NCBI GenBank assembly: GCA_012837705.1
Contig: DUQQ01000109.1
Location: 37,797-101,796, forward strand
DNA from: Hydrogenispora sp.
Lineage (GTDB): Bacteria > Bacillota > UBA4882 > UBA10575
Reading direction: 5' to 3'
DNA: 64,000 nucleotides
The position numbers and the translations under genes are program-made. Below the pieces are notes generated by a model, which saw nothing but the letters and a program-made list of their open reading frames with translations, did not search any database and had not been told where the DNA came from. Shown here piece after piece: positions 63,888 to 64,000 of this stretch (position 1 is its first letter; the number at the start of each line of letters is the position of its first letter).

Positions 63888-64000
63888 GGTCAAACCCTCG
63901 ACCAATTAGTACCGGTTAGCTAAATACATTGCTGTACTTACACACCCGGCCTATCAACCTCGTAATCTACAAGGGGTCTTACCAGATTAACTCTGTGGGA
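63888..64000 (-). rRNA. rrl: 23S ribosomal RNA, 3' end only
   Basis: Read leftward, the sequence includes CCGGTACTAATTGG and ends near GAGGGTTTGACC, the usual 3' end of 23S rRNA. The rest lies outside the window. Confidence 0.93.

Overview
The window comes from an endospore-forming member of the Firmicutes (Bacillota). Spore genes are spread across it: yabP, yabQ, divIC, spoVT, spoVG, yyaC, a SpoIID/LytB-like lipoprotein and a SipL-like DUF3794-LysM coat protein. The block ispE - regulator - nucleotidyltransferase - spoVG - glmU - ctc - pth - mfd - spoVT (50.4 to 40.0 kb, leftward) follows the order known from Bacillus subtilis near the replication origin. Two exported proteins (6463-7491 and 21712-22206) have signal peptides, alternating beta-strand patterns and C-terminal aromatic residues like outer-membrane beta-barrels. 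This suggests a diderm spore-former, for example of the Limnochordia/Hydrogenispora type. That placement is inference from gene content; no 16S sequence is present.

Layout. 0-6 kb: a cut-off exported metallopeptidase, then yabP, a SpoIID-like lipoprotein and mazG (leftward), yyaC (rightward), and a ROK glucokinase with an MsmX/UgpC-type sugar ABC ATPase. 6-11.4 kb: a beta-barrel protein, uvrC, a small broken gene with its own consensus promoter and terminator, and an HD-GYP phosphodiesterase. 11.5-16.2 kb: tldD-tldE and a patatin (rightward), and an SMP-30 protein (leftward). 16.3-26.4 kb: asnS, asnA, a second HD-GYP protein, a site-2 protease, a second small barrel-like protein, a secreted Asp-box/DUF4015 glycoside hydrolase and a PAS histidine kinase. 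26.5-39.5 kb: tRNA-Lys and tRNA-Met, yabR, tex, divIC, yabQ, a lytic transglycosylase, pyrG, a membrane protein, an FmdB zinc ribbon, the SipL-like protein, a peptidoglycan-binding protein, a rhomboid-TPR protease and a TM1266-like regulator. 39.6-50.4 kb: the spoVT-mfd-pth-ctc-glmU-spoVG-ispE block, with tRNA-Gln inside it. 50.5-52.8 kb: SRP RNA, two tRNA-Ser, tadA, two tRNA-Arg and a small unknown gene. 53-58.9 kb: the operon hisZGDBAF(IE), lacking hisH and hisC. 58.9-63.5 kb: acetamidase/formamidase, a CPBP protease, an alpha/beta hydrolase and a chemotaxis receptor. 63.6-64 kb: 5S rRNA and the 3' end of 23S rRNA.

Nearly all genes, including the rRNA genes, read leftward, which suggests that replication enters from the right. 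Main themes are information processing (uvrC, mfd, tex, AsnS, TadA, SRP RNA), cell wall and spore formation (GlmU, SpoIID-like protein, transglycosylase, SipL-like protein, SpoVT, SpoVG), c-di-GMP turnover, and histidine and asparagine synthesis. The most unusual items are GlmU with a C-terminal chitobiase-type (CHB_HEX_C) extension, the small gene interrupted by an amber codon at 10.2 kb, the propeller-DUF4015 fusion, and the probable outer-membrane proteins in a spore-former. I found no CRISPR array, prophage, insertion sequence or obvious defence island.
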